Of a DNA stretch of 64,000 nt, positions 33,212-44,959 are shown in pieces. Source of the stretch: Dendrophyllia cribrosa (lineage: Eukaryota > Cnidaria > Anthozoa > Scleractinia > Dendrophylliidae); assembly GCA_024195265.1 (NCBI GenBank), contig JAJLRJ010000003.1, positions 55,039,284 to 55,103,283 of the forward strand, given 5' to 3'. Positions within the stretch are counted from its first letter, which is position 1; each line of letters opens with the position of its first letter. The position numbers and the translations under genes were made by a program. The notes under the pieces were generated by a model. The model was not told the DNA's origin, did no database searches, and saw nothing but the letters and a program-made list of their open reading frames with translations.

Positions 33212-36200
33212 ACAATGACGAGCCGAAGGCGAGCCATTGTAAACGCCCATACAGATCGAACGCGAATATTTTATCGTACTTATGAAATTAAATAAAACAA
33301 TGAGTAGAGATCTGTATGAAAAGTTAATGAATACTAATTAGCTAAGCAGGTGTCTGTATCAAAAGTTAATTGTACTGTTTAATAATTCATCAACTCAGTT
33401 AATTTGTATTGGGGTTTACAGAGGTGTACATGTGACTCAAATACCACCTATTGATTTGTTGTAACTGTTATGAATTATTAATGAATTTTATAAATATATA
33501 TACACTCCCCATGGATTGTAAAGGAAATAAATATAAACAGTAAAATCTCAAGAAGGCTCCCCAACCCCCCTAACCCCATCCCTCGTCATGACGGCAAGTA
33601 TGACAATCGCTTGGACATCCGAGGATTAAAGAAAGAGAAACTTAATGTGAAACTAAATAATTAAGGTAAAGCAAGGATGCAACATTATGTTCGGCGCAAT
33701 ACTTAGTGTGTATACAATTGAAAGTTGATTTTAGTGCACTATCAAGGGTGCATAATTCAAGCAAAAGAGAAAACACCTTGAAAGAGCTATCTTTCTTTAT
33801 AGTAATAAGTAGTACTGTAGAGATAAGTATTAATGCAACGACGAGTGTTTTGAATACTTACATGTCCACGTAATCCTTCACCATTTTTCTGATTGTTTTG
33901 AGCATCAACTCGCAGTCGTCACGGTAAGGAAAATACGGCAGCAGTTTCTTATTATCCAGGCCGCGGTTCTGTATCAAATTAAATCATTCATGCGTTACTA
34001 TTAACAGGAGTATAATTTTAAGAAAGAAAACGACAAATTTGATTTTACCATACACGTTTAGACCGGTACAACAGTCTTCTTCACTTTTAAAGAGAACAAT
34101 TTGCTAGTTAATTTATTTAGCTCTAAAGAGCGATGACAATTACACGTATTCTGCAGGGATTATAAAAAAAAACACTTATTGCGAAAGAGAAGAAAATAAA
34201 CATGTCAAAAGTGACGACATTTTATAATAATTGTCGAAACGAAAAGAACAAAACTTAAAGCGAACGATTAACTTGCAAATTGAAGAACTACAACTGAAGA
34301 AGACAGTTACAGTGAAAATGCTCAGCACGTTCCGCTTATATAAATATTTAGAAATAACTTTCATTAATCGGGAACGGATTGCACTATTGAAATCAAAATT
34401 CAGCTTTTAAATTGATTATTGGAATCTTCCAACGGTAGCCTCATTCGAAATAACGAATGCTGATTGGTTTGTTATTGACATCAGGCGAATGTTCACGTGC
34501 AAAGCAGGCAACAGTTGGGGGCTTGACACATCTGACCTATTTCTGTTCGCTCAGCAAAAATTCATCACTGAGTACTTCTTTGACGTAAAGAAGCTCTGTA
34601 TTTACAAAACTCCGAAGAAGAATATTCTTAAAATGCTAGTGTGCTGGTACTGAAAGAGAAATTTTCACCGAAAGTGAAAAAAATTTCCTATGAAGTCCAA
34701 GCAACTGAATTCTCTGAAACCAACAGCGGCCAGCAGTTGCGTATTTCGCCTGTGAACTTTTGACCCATGTGAGTAAATAAACCAATCAGAATTCGTTATT
34801 TCGAATGAGGCCACCGATGGAAAATTCCAATAATCAATTTAAAACCTGAATTTTGATTTCAATAATCCAATCGGTTCCCGATCAATGAAAGTTATTCCCA
34901 AATAACAAGCGTATTTTGACTGTAAAAATACCGCTCGAAACATGTCTTGTAAAATCAAATGTGTCGTCTTTTTTCTTCAAATTATAGCCAGCCTGCTACT
35001 ATCCAGATCTTTCGGTAACAGTAATATGCAAACATTTTGCTTCTAATAAAATGACTTCCGCATATATTGCAATAAATGCAGTTCTTTAAGGAGGCTCCAT
35101 TCAGTTGTTTTTATTGTCCTTTACCTTACAATCATTATTTTAGCGGCAGGCTGTATTAAAATAATATGTAAGGGAATTTTGGAAATATTTTGCTTTATGC
35201 AAATTATTTCCTTTATTACTGATTTGCTTATCGTGCCCTAAAAATGATTTTTGGTCTATAAATAAATTCTCTTGAAACTTCGTCTGCAGTCAGTGATACG
35301 TGAGTACCACCGAAATTTAAAACAAAGAGCAATAAGCTGGCGTTGCTATAGTAACCGCTGTCGCTTTGAAACTGATGAATCATAAAACTTTGATTACACT
35401 TCATAAATTTGGTGAAATACTAAAGCAATCGAAGCATGTCTTCCCTGCGAAAGTTTGATTTCAAAACATACACCCCACGGCAAAAAAGAATGAGTCGAGC
35501 CTCCTTAAAGCGTCCGAATGGTGGCTAAAAAAACACTGTTCACGGCGACATGTGTCGTAAGAATGTTTACCTTCATATCAAAGCGGTGATCTGCATCTTT
35601 CCAAGTTAGTGTTTTGGAGGCACGTTCCATCAGTAATATGGTTCCTTTATGCCCTATAGCAGCGAGCCTGTCCATGCTCCGGTCAGGAGTGATCAATTGC
35701 GGGCCTCCGAACAAGTTTGTAGTAACGAGGCCTCTACAGTGGTACTTAAGGAGCTCATTAAGTGGGTGCTGAGAAGAAAGTTGTCGATAAAGGACCACGC
35801 AAAAGGGTTCCGAAAAAAAATGGATCTGCAGATTGAACATTGGTAAGAAAATTGTAAGGCTACTTAACAACGTGGTTGCTAGGGCACCCTGAAACAGAGT
35901 AATGGAGGGAGAAAACAAAAACGGGAAGGACAACAGAAACACTAGAATATAAAAGGAACAGTAAAAAGCGAACCAACAACATAAAAATAACAATAACAAA
36001 CATTAGCATACAGTTGAACTTGAACTTAAACTGTATGCGACGATCTATCGAATAATAATTTAGACATCTGCAAAGCTCTCGTGAAGCGGAATTGACACCA
36101 CAAAATGCAAGAACAATAAAAAAGCACATAAGCTTAGTGTTTTGGTTTCAAGAACTTTACAACTCTAACCTTAACAAGATGTTCTACAATTTGGTTTTGG

Positions 36201-39200
36201 GCGTAATCTGTTCCTTGGACAACCATCTTGGCCAACATCCAAGATCCGCCATCCACTGGTGAGAAAACCGGAGAGTCTGTGCACAAAGGACGAAATATTT
36301 TTAGTTAAAACTTAGGCCAGAGAAACCCTCACAACTGGACGAATTCAAAATGACTCTTTTGTTAAAGCTACTGTCAAAACTACTATAAAGTGGTAGAACT
36401 GCAGTTAGATATCTGAATTTGGGGCCGCTCGATTCTTATCACGTGATCTCGATTTTGTTGAACAAGCGATGGGCAAAGTTAAAGTGACACCGTCCCACCG
36501 AAATGACAAAAATTTGCTTACCTTATTTCCATGTTATATCGCTAAATGACACCAAATAAATAACTTTATTAAAAATAATAACTTTATTGGATGAAAAGAT
36601 TCTATATAGTTAAATAAAAGCCGTAGTTTGGAGATAAAGTGCAGGATTTCATGGATGGAAGTGGAATTTGATTTAGTGACAGGCGGTCAAGAAATCAAAA
36701 TTGCCATTCGTGCAGAAGTTTGCCTTTTTTAGCGGTCTTTTTGGTCTCTTAAGTTAATATTTTTTGCTTTGATTACTTTTGGCGATTTTTTCTTCGTATT
36801 TTAGGACAATATAAAAGCAAGCTTAAGGGCAAACTACCCATAATCATGCAAACAAAATATATCAGCCGTAACATTGTTCCTTTTAATTTGCGATAAGTAA
36901 AATAGTTAAAAATTCAGAAACATTCGTTATATCGAGTTGTACTGTGGCTCCCAAACAGTCATATTCTAAATTCCTCGCTTCTCCCATTTAGTTCTTTGCA
37001 TGATCCCTGCTGACGTCATCACCGTTGAAAGTTCAAATTTTCCCCTTCAAGGTTGTTCTAACTTTTGAGTGCGTAGACGAAATCATTTGATCGCCGCAAT
37101 TTAAGGCACTGAGTACGTTTTTGTGGTCCTTTTGGTATTTTATTTTCTTGTATTTTCCTTGAATTAAATTAATATTTGAAAAATGTGCATAAGTTGCCTT
37201 ATGGCAACCTTTATGATACGGAGAAAGGCAACAAAATTTTGTCTAACCTGGTTTATAATCAAGCTGAATGGCCACCGGACGAAGGCGTTTGCGTCGTCCC
37301 TTTGATCTCATGGTGAAAAGAGCCACTGGTGATTTGGAAGGCCACAGAGTCCGACCCGGATTGTGATCCACAATTTCCGGAAATGAAATCATGTCGTCAA
37401 ACAACTCGTATCTGAGAACGTAAATTTTACCATTCTTAATTGCCTAAAAGCAAACAAAGAAAATAAAATATTTTACAATCTTATGTTCTGAAGAAAATAC
37501 TTGGTTCTTTATGCAAGGTTTTAAACATTTGAGTTCGCTCTTTTTTTTGTAAGAACGTCTAATTTTTAAATTAAAGCTGAGTTGGGGATTTTATTGGCGA
37601 CTTGAGTCTGAAAATGTTCTTATGTCAAATTTAATAGCATTTCAGTAAATATTTTTTTTTATTTATTTATTTTTTATTTGAATTTCAGTAAATCATAGTT
37701 CTGAATGAAAAGAAAGAAAAGTGAACCAAGTTCTAGCAATGTCTTTTTGTAAATTGAAGTAGAAATAATGGTAAAGTCTTGATTTGACGTCATCTTATTA
37801 ACATTTTGTAAATACAAACCTCTATAATTCACTAACGCAACGTTTAAAACAAGAAATATTTAACTATTCAACTTTTCAACGTACATAGAGTTGATTAAGC
37901 GAAAAAACAATTTTGGGGTTAGGTGTACTTTAATATTTAATCCGTGTTTATGTTGAAAAATCTATTCGAAGTCTTTAGATTAGTATTAATTTTCCATCAG
38001 AGGACTCCAAACGCGAAACATCAGTACATCGCGTTAATAAAGTCCTCTCTTTCGGCGGTCAAATATTCCTCGTCTATATTTCTTTGCATTTGGTACAGGT
38101 AAATAGCCGCACTGGCGGAATTACCGATAAAAGTTTACAGCCCATAAAAGGAACGAAGGAGTGAAAATAAGCATATTTGTCCCCGTCCGCTATAACTCAT
38201 TCATTACGCTTCGCGTATTCACGAGTTTAAAATAAAAGGACAAAATAAAGGCGTTCTTGACAAAATTTTTAAATTTCGACCAATCTTAACCTAAAAATTC
38301 TGATAAAAAGGTTCTTTAAAAAGAAGTGTTCTATTAATAATAACAAAATTGAAGGGGAAGGTCTCCTTCAATCTCCCTTCCTCCCTTTTGTCGAATTCAT
38401 CTCGATCGATATCGAAGCCAAGTATTATCTTCTACTTTTCCCGATGTCAGGAAAACGTCGTTAACTCCTTTATATGTCCGAGCGGTAAAGTTCAGAAAGT
38501 AGAAGTGTATCTGGGTAGATTAAAATGAAACAAGTAATGGATCGCATCTGTTGCCAAGTTTATTTTCAGTTGTCTTTTGAGGGAGAAAGCTGTCACAAAT
38601 AAATTTATAAGTATTAAAAGTTTTTTTAAGGCATGAAAAGGGATAACTAGAGTGTTATACCAGAACAATGATTTTTTAGGTGAGTAAATTGACAGTGAAT
38701 TTACGGCATAGTGACATTTAATGAAAAAAAAAATCAATAAAATTATGATAACATATGTGACCCGAATAATGGATATAAGGGCATACAGGTATATGTAAAA
38801 ATATATATTAAATATATATTAGACCTCATCCAGTGGTTCATCGTTGTTTGTAGCGGCCCGGAGAGCAGCTTCCCAGTTGTAGTTTGGGTTGAGAGTTTGA
38901 CTCAACTCTGACCATTTCAACCCCACTTCAGCTAAAACAGATGAAACTTTATGTTATCATCAGGCAACACGTGAAATTAAACAATTTAATGTGATTGAAA
39001 TAATGAACAAGGATAAGAGAGTAGCATTGTTACTAGAACCCATGCAAGCTTCATAGCTAATGTTTTGATTTGAGTTTTTGCAATTCTTGGCTTGCACTTA
39101 CGTCATATCATGTCATATCAAAATTTAGAAGCATTAAAAAACAGATTTCGATTCCAAAATGTTCATAGGATTGTAACACTGGTATCTACATACCATGTTA

Positions 39201-42200
39201 GAAACTTACACCTTTGCAGGATGAAAATTTTAGATTTATGAATTTTTATGACAACAATTATTGTGCAAGCCAAGAACCGACTTAATCGATGATATACAAT
39301 TTCAATCGATTTGTTCGTAATGTGTATTCTTAAAGTTAGCTTACTCGGCGGCTAAACTAAAAACGTCAACGCTATTTCAGGTTTACCATTGTCTTGTAAC
39401 TTCTGAATCAGTATTGCGAAGCTGTTTTTTTTATTTAAACATTGCATGAAATAAAGTGATAAGATAACATTCACGGCGGCAAAACAGGCCATTGACATTT
39501 AATAACGTTTTGGTAACGTAAAAGTAGAGTATTTCTTCCACATTTCTTTGCTTTTTGTTTACAAATCCCGGAATATTTTGCGCATACGTCGCACGTAAGG
39601 CCTCTATTTCTGAAGTCAATGTCTTGTGATGGTTCACCTCGTTCTTGGAATTCACTCATTTTTTTCACGATCATACAACGATCAATTCCACGCGGGCATG
39701 CTTCTGTAGCGTGGTTTTTTATTTTGTTGATTAAAGAGACTCTAATGCGGCACTCATAATTACACATTTGGGTCAAGAGCTGCATACACTGTGAAGATTT
39801 AGCAGGCACTCGGTGAGCGCTTCTGCAGATTCGCTCAAGCGTTTTCAGTTGGAAAATATGTTCCCATTGCCTGCTACAAGTGTAAAAATATAGCGAGCGC
39901 GAGGACTGTAAGACTGTAGTACTCGATGCATTTTTTTCTTTGCTTCCCACAATCATCTGAATCCGGCCTTTTTCTTGGTTTTCCATTCCGCGCCAAAAAT
40001 GTACGCAATCAAAGATTAGCGAACACTCTCAACTTAAAACGCCTGAATCGCGGCCTACGGTCACAGACGTGTTGCGCGAAAATAATGTTGCGTGAAAAGT
40101 TTCTTCTCCGTGTTTGGGCGTGGCTTTAATGAAGTACAAAATTGACCAAGAAAACATTTGGGAAAGACAAAAGGCAGCCTTCTAGGGCATGCGACGACAT
40201 GATATCCTTTAAACCATTGAGCCCCAAATCCTAGCCCGGTTTTTGCTACGCATTAAATGGCAGGACCATGTCAGTACTGAAGAGCTACTAGAAAGAGCAG
40301 ACATGAAACTGACGAAGAAAGAAGTGAAGCGGCGTAGATGGAAGATGGTCGGACATATACTAAGGCAAGACCAAATCAACAACTGCAACATAGCAATGAC
40401 CTGGGCACCAGATAGAAAAAGAAGGCGAGGAAGACCGAAGCGCCTGGAGGCGCACAGTTGAAAAAGAAAGAAAAGCCGGAAGCAGGATGGGAATCATGGA
40501 ACGAGTGCGGACTATAGCAGCTGACCGAGAAAGGTAGAAACACTCTGTGGAGGCCTTATGTGCCACGAGGCACGAAGAGGATAGGTGAAGGTGGATGTTC
40601 TATGTTTACTTTAGATACAGGAAGAAAATACAATAGGTCTGCACAATTACATCTATAATCGTATTCAAAGGCGTTGGATAGTTTAAATATTTTTGCTACT
40701 CCTAATCCCCGATCCAAAACATTATATACTTATGAAATTATATATACTTATACTTAATAATATATACTTATGAAATTATCTTATATAATTATGAAATTGT
40801 TCTTTTACCCTTCAACATTGAATGGGGAAGGTGTGGGAGGCTGGCAAATATTTCATGTCTGCTAGCTTGAAAAGATCCTTTTTGTGTTTGTCTTCCAAGT
40901 GAAACTACTTCTGACTGTGATTGTAACCTGAACTTACAGGAATCATCTGTCACCCTGCGAAGCGCTTGGGGATTGATACCACTCAGTCTCTGCTCAGCAA
41001 ACACGTCGTCATTTTGCCAGTTCTCTAGTATATCCCTGAAGGGTTCTGTGTTTGACACGAGTCGAAAGAGGCCAGACGTTCCCTGTAATATTGAAGATTT
41101 TAAAGCACTTATTAATCGTGTATTAATTTCAGTTCAATATACGATACTTTAATGGCATTCTCTTATACTGTGTTTTAACCCTATTAAGCCTGGGCTGTTT
41201 GGGATTTAGAGAGCCTGGGGAGGGGGGAGGGGGAGGGCAGGTACATTATGTCCCCGTTCTTAACTTCAAGAGTATTGAAGCTATGACAAGAAACTTGGAG
41301 AGTCTATAGCACATCCAAAACTGTTTCCTTTTGTGGTTTGCAAAATGTGGTAGTGACATTATTTGACGCGGTAATTACGAAATTTGTTCTGCATTGCCGC
41401 CATCTTGGATTTCTGGATTTCTCCAAACCCTCTAAAAACCGTCCATATATTGACGCTAAAATGGCCGAAAATGCGAACGCCACGACAAGAGAGTTAAATT
41501 TTTTTATTAAAGGTTAAAATATTCTAAATTCGTAAACATGGTTTACTTGAATATAGGTTGTTACATGCATATTTAACCGTGTATGGAGCTGTGCATATGC
41601 ATGATACTGAATGCATCTAGTCTTAATTTACACGATTTTAATGATTTCACTAGATTCCATCACCAAGAAATGTACTGAACTTACATTACTTGCCAACTTG
41701 CTTCTAAATTCGTGAAACATATCTTTATACCCCTGAAACTCGGTTATCTCTTCGGGGTGTTCCGTCATCCATTGGTGGCCAAATTCACTGTTCTTTTTCA
41801 GCATTCCCAAGTAAGTGTAAAAGTGCTCTTTGCCAAATGTATCCCGCAAATTGTAGTGAGCCGCAAGTCCTGGAACAGTCATGTTCAACATGGGCATCGG
41901 GAAAGGGGGCTTGGGAGCCAACTGAAATATATTCCTCTGGTCCTCTAGTTCTTTCTTTCGCAGAAATGTACAATTCTTTGTGGATTTCTGTGGCAGAGTC
42001 ACGGGACAGTTGACATCATCTGTGTAAAAGAAGGTCGGTTTAAAAACAAATTAGCTGAAAAATCATCTGGTGTATGATGGACTGTAGAAGATCACTTCCA
42101 TGGTTTCCGGATCCAAATGGAATTTTAAAATGTTGATGTTTTGATAAGTGAAAAAAAAAACTGGAGTTACCGGTATAGCCTGTTTCGAAGCGTTCAGATA

Positions 42201-43284
42201 GCGGGGAGTGAATGATAAGCGGCGCACAGAAGGAAAAATATCGGCGAGCACTGACAGAAGAGGAAATCTCCCTTGTTTTCCCCCCGCTCGTTCGCGCGCC
42301 GGCTTTTAAGCTGCTCCCCGGTCCAACAATCTTAACGCCTGGAAAAGCAAAGTTACCGAATGAAAACGCTCGGAGCAGAAGCGAGATTCAACTACAGACT
42401 TGACTCACATATTTCGGCTTGATGTCGGTATAAAAATTATTATAAAAGCATTAGCATTATTATTATTATTATAAAAGCATGTTAAAACAGACCGATATCG
42501 TACGATAGATGATTGGTCAAAGTTAGAAATAATGGACAATATGTCGCAGAAACCTTTCTTGAAACTAAATTAAACATTATTCTAAGTTAGCTTAATTTAA
42601 CCGGTTTTCTTCAGTTGTGCATCTGAGTTGTGTGCATTAACTAGATGAAAACACATAACACTTCTCCGTAGTATTCTGTTCTGACCTTCGCTCTTGTCTT
42701 CCCTCGCATGTTTTTCTTCAAGAGGCTTTTCACTAACGCTGCTAAAATGACAAAATAATTACAATGATATTAGATCATTGTTTGTCAAGGCAGCTTCCCT
42801 TACTAGTCGAGTATGTGGTAGAGACAAACGTTAGCTGTCAGTGTTGGAGAGGTGTCTGTATTGATAGAGAGTTTAATTACAGTAAAATGAGTGACTGGTG
42901 TGCAGAACAGGCCAACGTTAAGGGGGCGTCGGTTTGGAGAGAGATGACTGCAACGTTAACGCAACATTAGTAAAGGCAAGCACAAAGATCAAATCCTTTG
43001 ATCGCTTATGTTTTGGTTGAGTTGCAAAGATTCTGATCTTGTACAGCGATTAAACTTGCGGAGTTAGTGCATAATATTACAGGTAACCTGACTTCATTCA
43101 ATAAGCGGGTCACTGCTCCTTCTTTTCTTTTACTACTTCGGAATCATTCTGTCTGTTTTAGAAAAGACAATTATTAGCCATGCACACTCGGCAATACCTT
43201 CTTATATTAAGTAAACTCGATCTACCTTTTTGCCAATGTGAAGTCCCCGGCAAGAAGCAAACTTGTTAATAGACAAATCCACAT
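29860..43284 (-). CDS. LOX-2: secreted PLAT-less lipoxygenase, 12 exons
   Basis: Exons in transcript order: 43284-43226, 42741-42686, 42019-41685, 41082-40938, 38931-38825, 37443-37248, 36276-36170, 35825-35571, 33968-33862, 32715-32631, 31555-31337, 30093-29860. Every exon has exactly the length of its LOX-1 counterpart, all boundaries are GT/AG and the frame is open, giving 634 aa. It starts with a signal peptide (MWICLLTSLLLAG), followed by a charged linker and the lipoxygenase domain. The iron-ligand pattern (HLVKIH; KHATVN) is kept and the last residue is Thr634. Protein identity with LOX-1 looks roughly 85-90% by eye. The AATAAA seen downstream of LOX-1 reads AATAAG here, so the polyadenylation site may differ. 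The gene is tail to tail with LOX-1, its sister by inverted duplication. Confidence 0.88.
30120..30640. repeat. ~90-bp minisatellite, about 6 units (LOX-2 intron 11)
   Basis: Units spaced 87-92 bp share TGCCAAGGAAAACTGGACTG and ACCAGTTTACACCCATGAAC. This is the same family as 23845-24000 in LOX-1, with about three times the copy number. Open frames across it are artefacts of the repeat. Confidence 0.75.
33195..33257. repeat. 63-bp perfect hairpin
   Basis: A 23-bp perfect inverted repeat (GATCTGTATGGGCGTTTACA plus ATG) encloses a 17-nt loop, in LOX-2 intron 9. Confidence 0.75.
34352..34898. repeat. ~550-bp MITE in LOX-2 intron 8
   Basis: AATAACTTTCATTAATCGGG at the left is inverted at the right. 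The arms are about 115 bp, ending near CATTCGAAATAACGAAT. It is absent from the 241-bp LOX-1 intron 8. Confidence 0.65.
35100..35504. repeat. 405-bp element with TTAA target duplication
   Basis: It begins GGAGGCTC and ends GAGCCTCC between TTAA at 35096-35099 and 35505-35508. LOX-1 intron 8 has the exact empty site (GGACGCTTTAAAGAATTGCA at about 18620). A related copy lies at about 25150-25570. Confidence 0.75.
40210..40591 (+). pseudogene. Non-LTR retrotransposon 3' end (RT C-terminal region)
   Basis: On the + strand the frame reads RIKWQDHVSTEELLERADM, then KRRRWKMVGHILRQ and RKRRRGRPK, the familiar C-terminal tail of LINE-type endonuclease/reverse-transcriptase proteins (hydrophobic W-x-GH-x-x-R, then G-R-P). 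After a frameshift near 40440 it continues WRRTVEKERKAG ... ADRER, a stop at about 40536 where Trp would fit, and a final CATRHEEDR. It is a 5'-truncated, dead copy inserted in LOX-2 intron 4, on the strand opposite the gene. Confidence 0.7.
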
Positions 43285-44163
43285 GATGAACACTCCAACA
43301 GTGGGCAGTAATTTTAAAATGCTTCTACGTTCGCTTCCTGATCATCCATAAGGATCGAACAAAATATGTTTTATTAAACATCTGGATGTATTGTCTGTTG
43401 CATGGTATACAGAACATTACTGATTATTAATGTCACAAAGATCTTCCAGACTAGTTTTGTAACGTAATAAGAAGCTATTAGCAATTATTTTTTCTACGAT
43501 TTATTAGTGAATCAAACCTTTGAAGGACACGTGGCGAAGAATGGCGGAAAAAGGAATGAATTTGGTTGGAAGAGTTGGGCTGAGATACGGTTAGCTAAAA
43601 GCAGGCCAGAATGGAGATCTTTTGTTGACGCTCTATGCGACACTTGGCGCGAAAAGGAGCAATGATGATGATGAAAGCTTACCTATATCCTACTCTTAAA
43701 TTTAAGATACAATAAACAGCCTGTTAAACTTGACTATACCTTTGTTACAGATCAACGTAAGTTGTACAAGCTGCCAAATCAAACCCACAGTATGAGATCA
43801 CTATTCAGAAAGCATCCACCTTCGACTGTGCTCAACTGGCGCTGGCAATGAATGTTTCCGCTCCAGGTGCTTTCAGTAATCATTTCGTTACTACGAGTAA
43901 CTAAGAGTTTGGCGAAACATGCTTATCAAAAACAATAGTATTTGTCTGCGGTCAAGCTATCGTTTGGTACAGACAATCGGTAAGCAGAACTATGAATTTT
44001 ATTGAACTGCATGTGTACTTTCTTAAAAACATTGAAAATCATCCTTGAATTATTGTTTATCTTTGAATCAGCAGGACTGTAAAGCATACTTCGCAATCCG
44101 GAGCGACCACCGCAATATTTGGCTGAATGACTGCTCACTGATGAGGAGGTGGTCATATACGAA
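43285..44163. other. Upstream region of LOX-2
   Basis: The first 160 bp upstream of the LOX-2 ATG parallels the region upstream of LOX-1 (for example TTTTGTTCGATCCT), which is where a shared promoter would lie. Further out, 43720-44100 pairs with about 2030-2380. A LINE fragment lies between. No gene was seen. Confidence 0.45.
43557..43676 (+). pseudogene. Second LINE 3' fragment with (ATG)n tail
   Basis: The frame reads AEIRLAKSRPEWRSFVDALC then DTWREKEQ and a stop, followed by ATGATGATGATG, as at the 3' end of RTE-type LINEs. About 120 bp survive. It lies upstream of LOX-2. Confidence 0.55.
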
Positions 44164-44169
44164 AACTTT
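44164..44169. repeat. Polinton target-site duplication, left
   Basis: AACTTT, identical to 60639-60644 at the other end. Six bp is the usual Polinton/Maverick duplication size. Confidence 0.9.
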
Positions 44170-44637
44170 AGTAGTTAGGAAACGCCGGTTCTGGTGCAAT
44201 TCCTCGGGCCACCCTAGTTTTAAGCGTAAATCTATCACCAACCTTAACCTTCTTTTAAGGGTAATCAATTAGTAATCAATTATTAGTAATCAATTAGTAA
44301 TCAATTATTAGTAATCAATTATTAGTAATCAATTAGTAATCAATTAGTAATCAATTAGTAATCAATTAGTAATCACTGATTCGTCAAACCCTCATCCCCC
44401 TCGGGTTTGATGATTTATTGATTACTAATAATCACCCTTTAAAGGTTGGTGGTTAATGAAAGTGAACAAAAAAGGACGTAAAATGAAAAACTCCCTCAAG
44501 AATCGGCTAAAACAATCTTCTACTCATTCTCTCCCGGAAACTCTGGAGAAAAAAATTCTCCCCTGATTCATCTCCTAAGGAAATGAATTCAGAAAACAAC
44601 GTTCCCTTGAGCATCAAATTTCAATCCACATTCTTGC
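44170..44637. repeat. Polinton left terminal inverted repeat (468 bp)
   Basis: It matches 60232-60638 inverted. It is longer because the internal tandem repeat of AGTAATCAATT units (44261-44375) is expanded relative to the right side (60493-60547). Its inner 49 bp are an inverted copy of the last codons of the PolB gene. Confidence 0.9.
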
Positions 44638-44678
44638 GTAAAAAACATGTTATCTAAAAAGAAATCTTTCATTTTAAA

Positions 44679-44909
44679 ATGACTCTCAAAAATACATCTG
44701 CTGACGAAAGTGAAGCTGAGCGAAGCGAAGATGAAACCCCAACAACATCTGACGAGGAATTCATTGTCTCCGATGGGGAGATGGAGGAGGAAGACGTCAT
44801 TGAAGAACTCATCGAGGAAAATATGATTCTCAAAAATGAACTCCACAAGCAAAGTGTTATCCTCCGGGAAATTTATCGGGAATTGAAAGAAAGCGGTGTT
44901 TTGAAATAA
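44679..44909 (+). CDS. Small acidic coiled-coil protein
   Basis: An ATG-initiated frame of 76 codons begins just inside the left terminal repeat. The first half is acidic and Ser-rich (SEAERSEDE, SDGEMEEED). The second half has heptad-like hydrophobic spacing (LIEENMILKNEL ... LREIYREL), suggesting a short coiled coil. It is the only + strand gene at this end and converges with the integrase gene, whose stop is about 50 bp away. It matches no family I can name. It is one of the few Polinton frames here with no break. A small non-virion accessory protein is a guess. Confidence 0.55.
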   Translation: MTLKNTSADESEAERSEDETPTTSDEEFIVSDGEMEEEDVIEELIEENMILKNELHKQSVILREIYRELKESGVLK

Positions 44910-44959
44910 CTTGGATTATGAATATGAATGTTGAACATTCATATTCTGGTTTGCGTGTC

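Noticed and set aside
32160..34330. Repeated block around ACTACAACTGAAGAAGAC and ACTCCCGATACTCGC in LOX-2 introns as a gene
   Set aside because: It occurs as diverged direct copies without a consistent reading frame; treated as unclassified dispersed repeat.
39471..39986. A 171-codon minus-strand frame in LOX-2 intron 4
   Set aside because: No recognisable domain, poor conservation of the frame in the matching LOX-1 intron, and its position is purely intronic.
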